Below, in pieces: positions 62,812 to 64,000 of a stretch of 64,000 bases of DNA. A program made the translations under genes and the position numbers. The notes beneath the pieces were generated by a model, which was given only the letters and a program-made list of their open reading frames with translations, was not told where the DNA came from and did no database searches. Origin of the DNA: Membranipora membranacea (lineage: Eukaryota > Bryozoa > Gymnolaemata > Cheilostomatida > Membraniporidae); NCBI GenBank assembly GCA_914767715.1, contig OU612068.1:11038001-11102000 (forward strand), read 5' to 3'. Position 1 is the first letter of the stretch, and every line of letters starts with the position of its first letter.

Positions 62812-64000
62812 ATGTATGTATGTATGTACCTTTATTTTATCACTACTGATAAATAAAATTGCTGGACTGCTGATAAAACTGTAAAATGAGCTCATAAAAT
62901 GCAGGTATAAATAGAAAAAAATAAAAGTTGAAAAAGCATAGACTAAGATTTATTTGTTCAATGTATTAATTGCAATGGCACGGAAACAGTTACGCCTCAG
63001 ATTTATACGTGCTTTTACAGCACGAAACCGACCAGATGGTAGCATGTCAAACGTCAATACTGGGTCGGTATCACTGGCGGTTATTCTCAGAGCCTTGGTC
63101 TTGAGTCGCTGTTCAACAACATGTTGTGGTTGTGGTAGAGTAGTGTTGGCTAGCTTCTCAGCGGTATGTGTCACTTTATATAGGTCAGCTTTGTTTTTCT
63201 CTGATATATGGTGATATATGGCAGTGGAGTGGAAAAGCAGGGAACTCTCAATAAATGTTCGATAGCAGTTTAGCATGAGCTGATCTGAAGTTCCCATGTA
63301 ACGTAATTTACTCATGATAAACAGTTTCTTGCGAGTTTTAGATGTTATAAGCTTGGTATTTAGGTCAAACTTTAGCTTTGACTTGGGAGTTTTGCCTAGA
63401 TAATTGTAATCATTGACATTATCAATGCTGGCGTTGTTGATGGAGAGAACAGGAGATGGTGGATTGTCTCTTGCATTAGTGAATGTCAGTGCCTTAGTTT
63501 TGGTTGCATTGATGAGCAGCTTGTGGTTGTGACACCAGTTGCTGATTGAGTCTAGAGTAGGCTGGAGCTGCGAGTCTTGGTTCTGGTGTACCGTTTCCAA
63601 GATGAGCGTGTCGTCAGCATATATTTTATTATGTACATGCTATCTGATTGCAATCTGAATTCGTCAGTGTAGATCGAAAATAGTATTGGGCTGAGTACAC
63701 ACCCCTGTGGACTACCAGTGGACGTGCTGATGATAGAATGTTTCACTAGCAGTCGTCACCATCTGCCTACGGTTCGTTAGGTAGCTATGAGTCCAGTTGA
63801 TGACATTTGGGTGCATGTCAGAGTTACATAACTTGTTGATTAGCACTGATGGAGATATTGTGTTTAAAGCACTGGTGAAGTCAATGAACACAGAGTTGAC
63901 AGAGTTTTTAGAGTTACAATCTAAGTGTTCGCTTATAAGGTCTAGAGTCAGTAGAAGAGCATCATCAGTCGACCTCCCAGGACGGTAGGCAAACTGATGT
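62812..64000 (-). mobile_element. LINE reverse transcriptase pseudogene, antisense, cut by window end
   Basis: On the minus strand from 64000 downwards: QFAYRPGRSTDDAL, 'FIDFTSALNTI', GSPQGCVLSPILFSIYTDEF, a catalytic YADD box, then a C-terminal frame (63600-62950) ending NTLNK. This is a different LINE family from the one at 8.1 kb. It is dead: a frame change lies between the 'ASETFYHQ' and SPQG segments, and an extra TA at 63622-63623 breaks the frame at the YADD box. The 3' end has a (TACA)n-like tail near 62807-62828. It lies in the intron after exon 5 of SLC18B1-like copy 2. Confidence 0.9.

Noticed and set aside
1-64000. Endogenous virus or multi-gene defence or biosynthetic cluster
   Set aside because: No capsid, integrase, polymerase of viral type or clustered enzyme genes seen; all polymerase motifs are LINE-type.

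Overview
The window looks like nuclear DNA of an invertebrate animal. It is AT-rich. Its coding exons are short, bounded by GT-AG splice sites, and spread over introns of about 0.1 to 2.6 kb. Two genes are clearly metazoan: MYCBPAP and a vesicular transporter of the SLC18B1 type. The spaces between genes are filled with satellites, LINE pieces, foldback elements and MITEs. There is no operon structure, no bacterial gene and no recognisable virus. I cannot name the phylum from sequence alone.

Layout. 1-4987 is a nearly homogeneous 335-bp satellite that continues off the left edge. 5-10 kb is mostly non-coding, with a palindrome, one candidate exon and a 5'-truncated LINE. 10.3-12.8 kb holds a plus-strand gene for an unrecognised multi-pass membrane protein. 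15-17.6 kb has three exon-like ORFs of unclear ownership. 18.1-29.0 kb is a complete 17-exon MYCBPAP gene whose exon phases all join, giving 962 residues. 29.9-37.5 kb is a cluster of TTAA-flanked elements, one carrying an 84-unit octamer array, plus a 687-bp palindrome. 37.5-39.2 kb has an orphan ORF and a tiny charged-protein gene. 39.3-44.9 kb is mostly non-coding with several tandem repeats. 45.0-52.2 kb is SLC18B1-like copy 1. A 2.76-kb foldback element lies between the copies. 57.6-62.6 kb is copy 2, whose introns are swollen by a MADF-bearing element and another foldback element. The window ends inside an antisense LINE.

How the genes relate. The genes are independent units, all on the plus strand. 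MYCBPAP belongs to flagellar/sperm biology and the SLC18B1-like pair to vesicular transport of small molecules. I see no multi-gene system joining them. The most unusual structures are in the repeats: Pol III-like signals in every satellite unit, an octamer array that grew from one octamer inside a MITE, and two elements sharing one TTAA. Exon models were made by reading splice signals and phase by eye. They have no transcript support.
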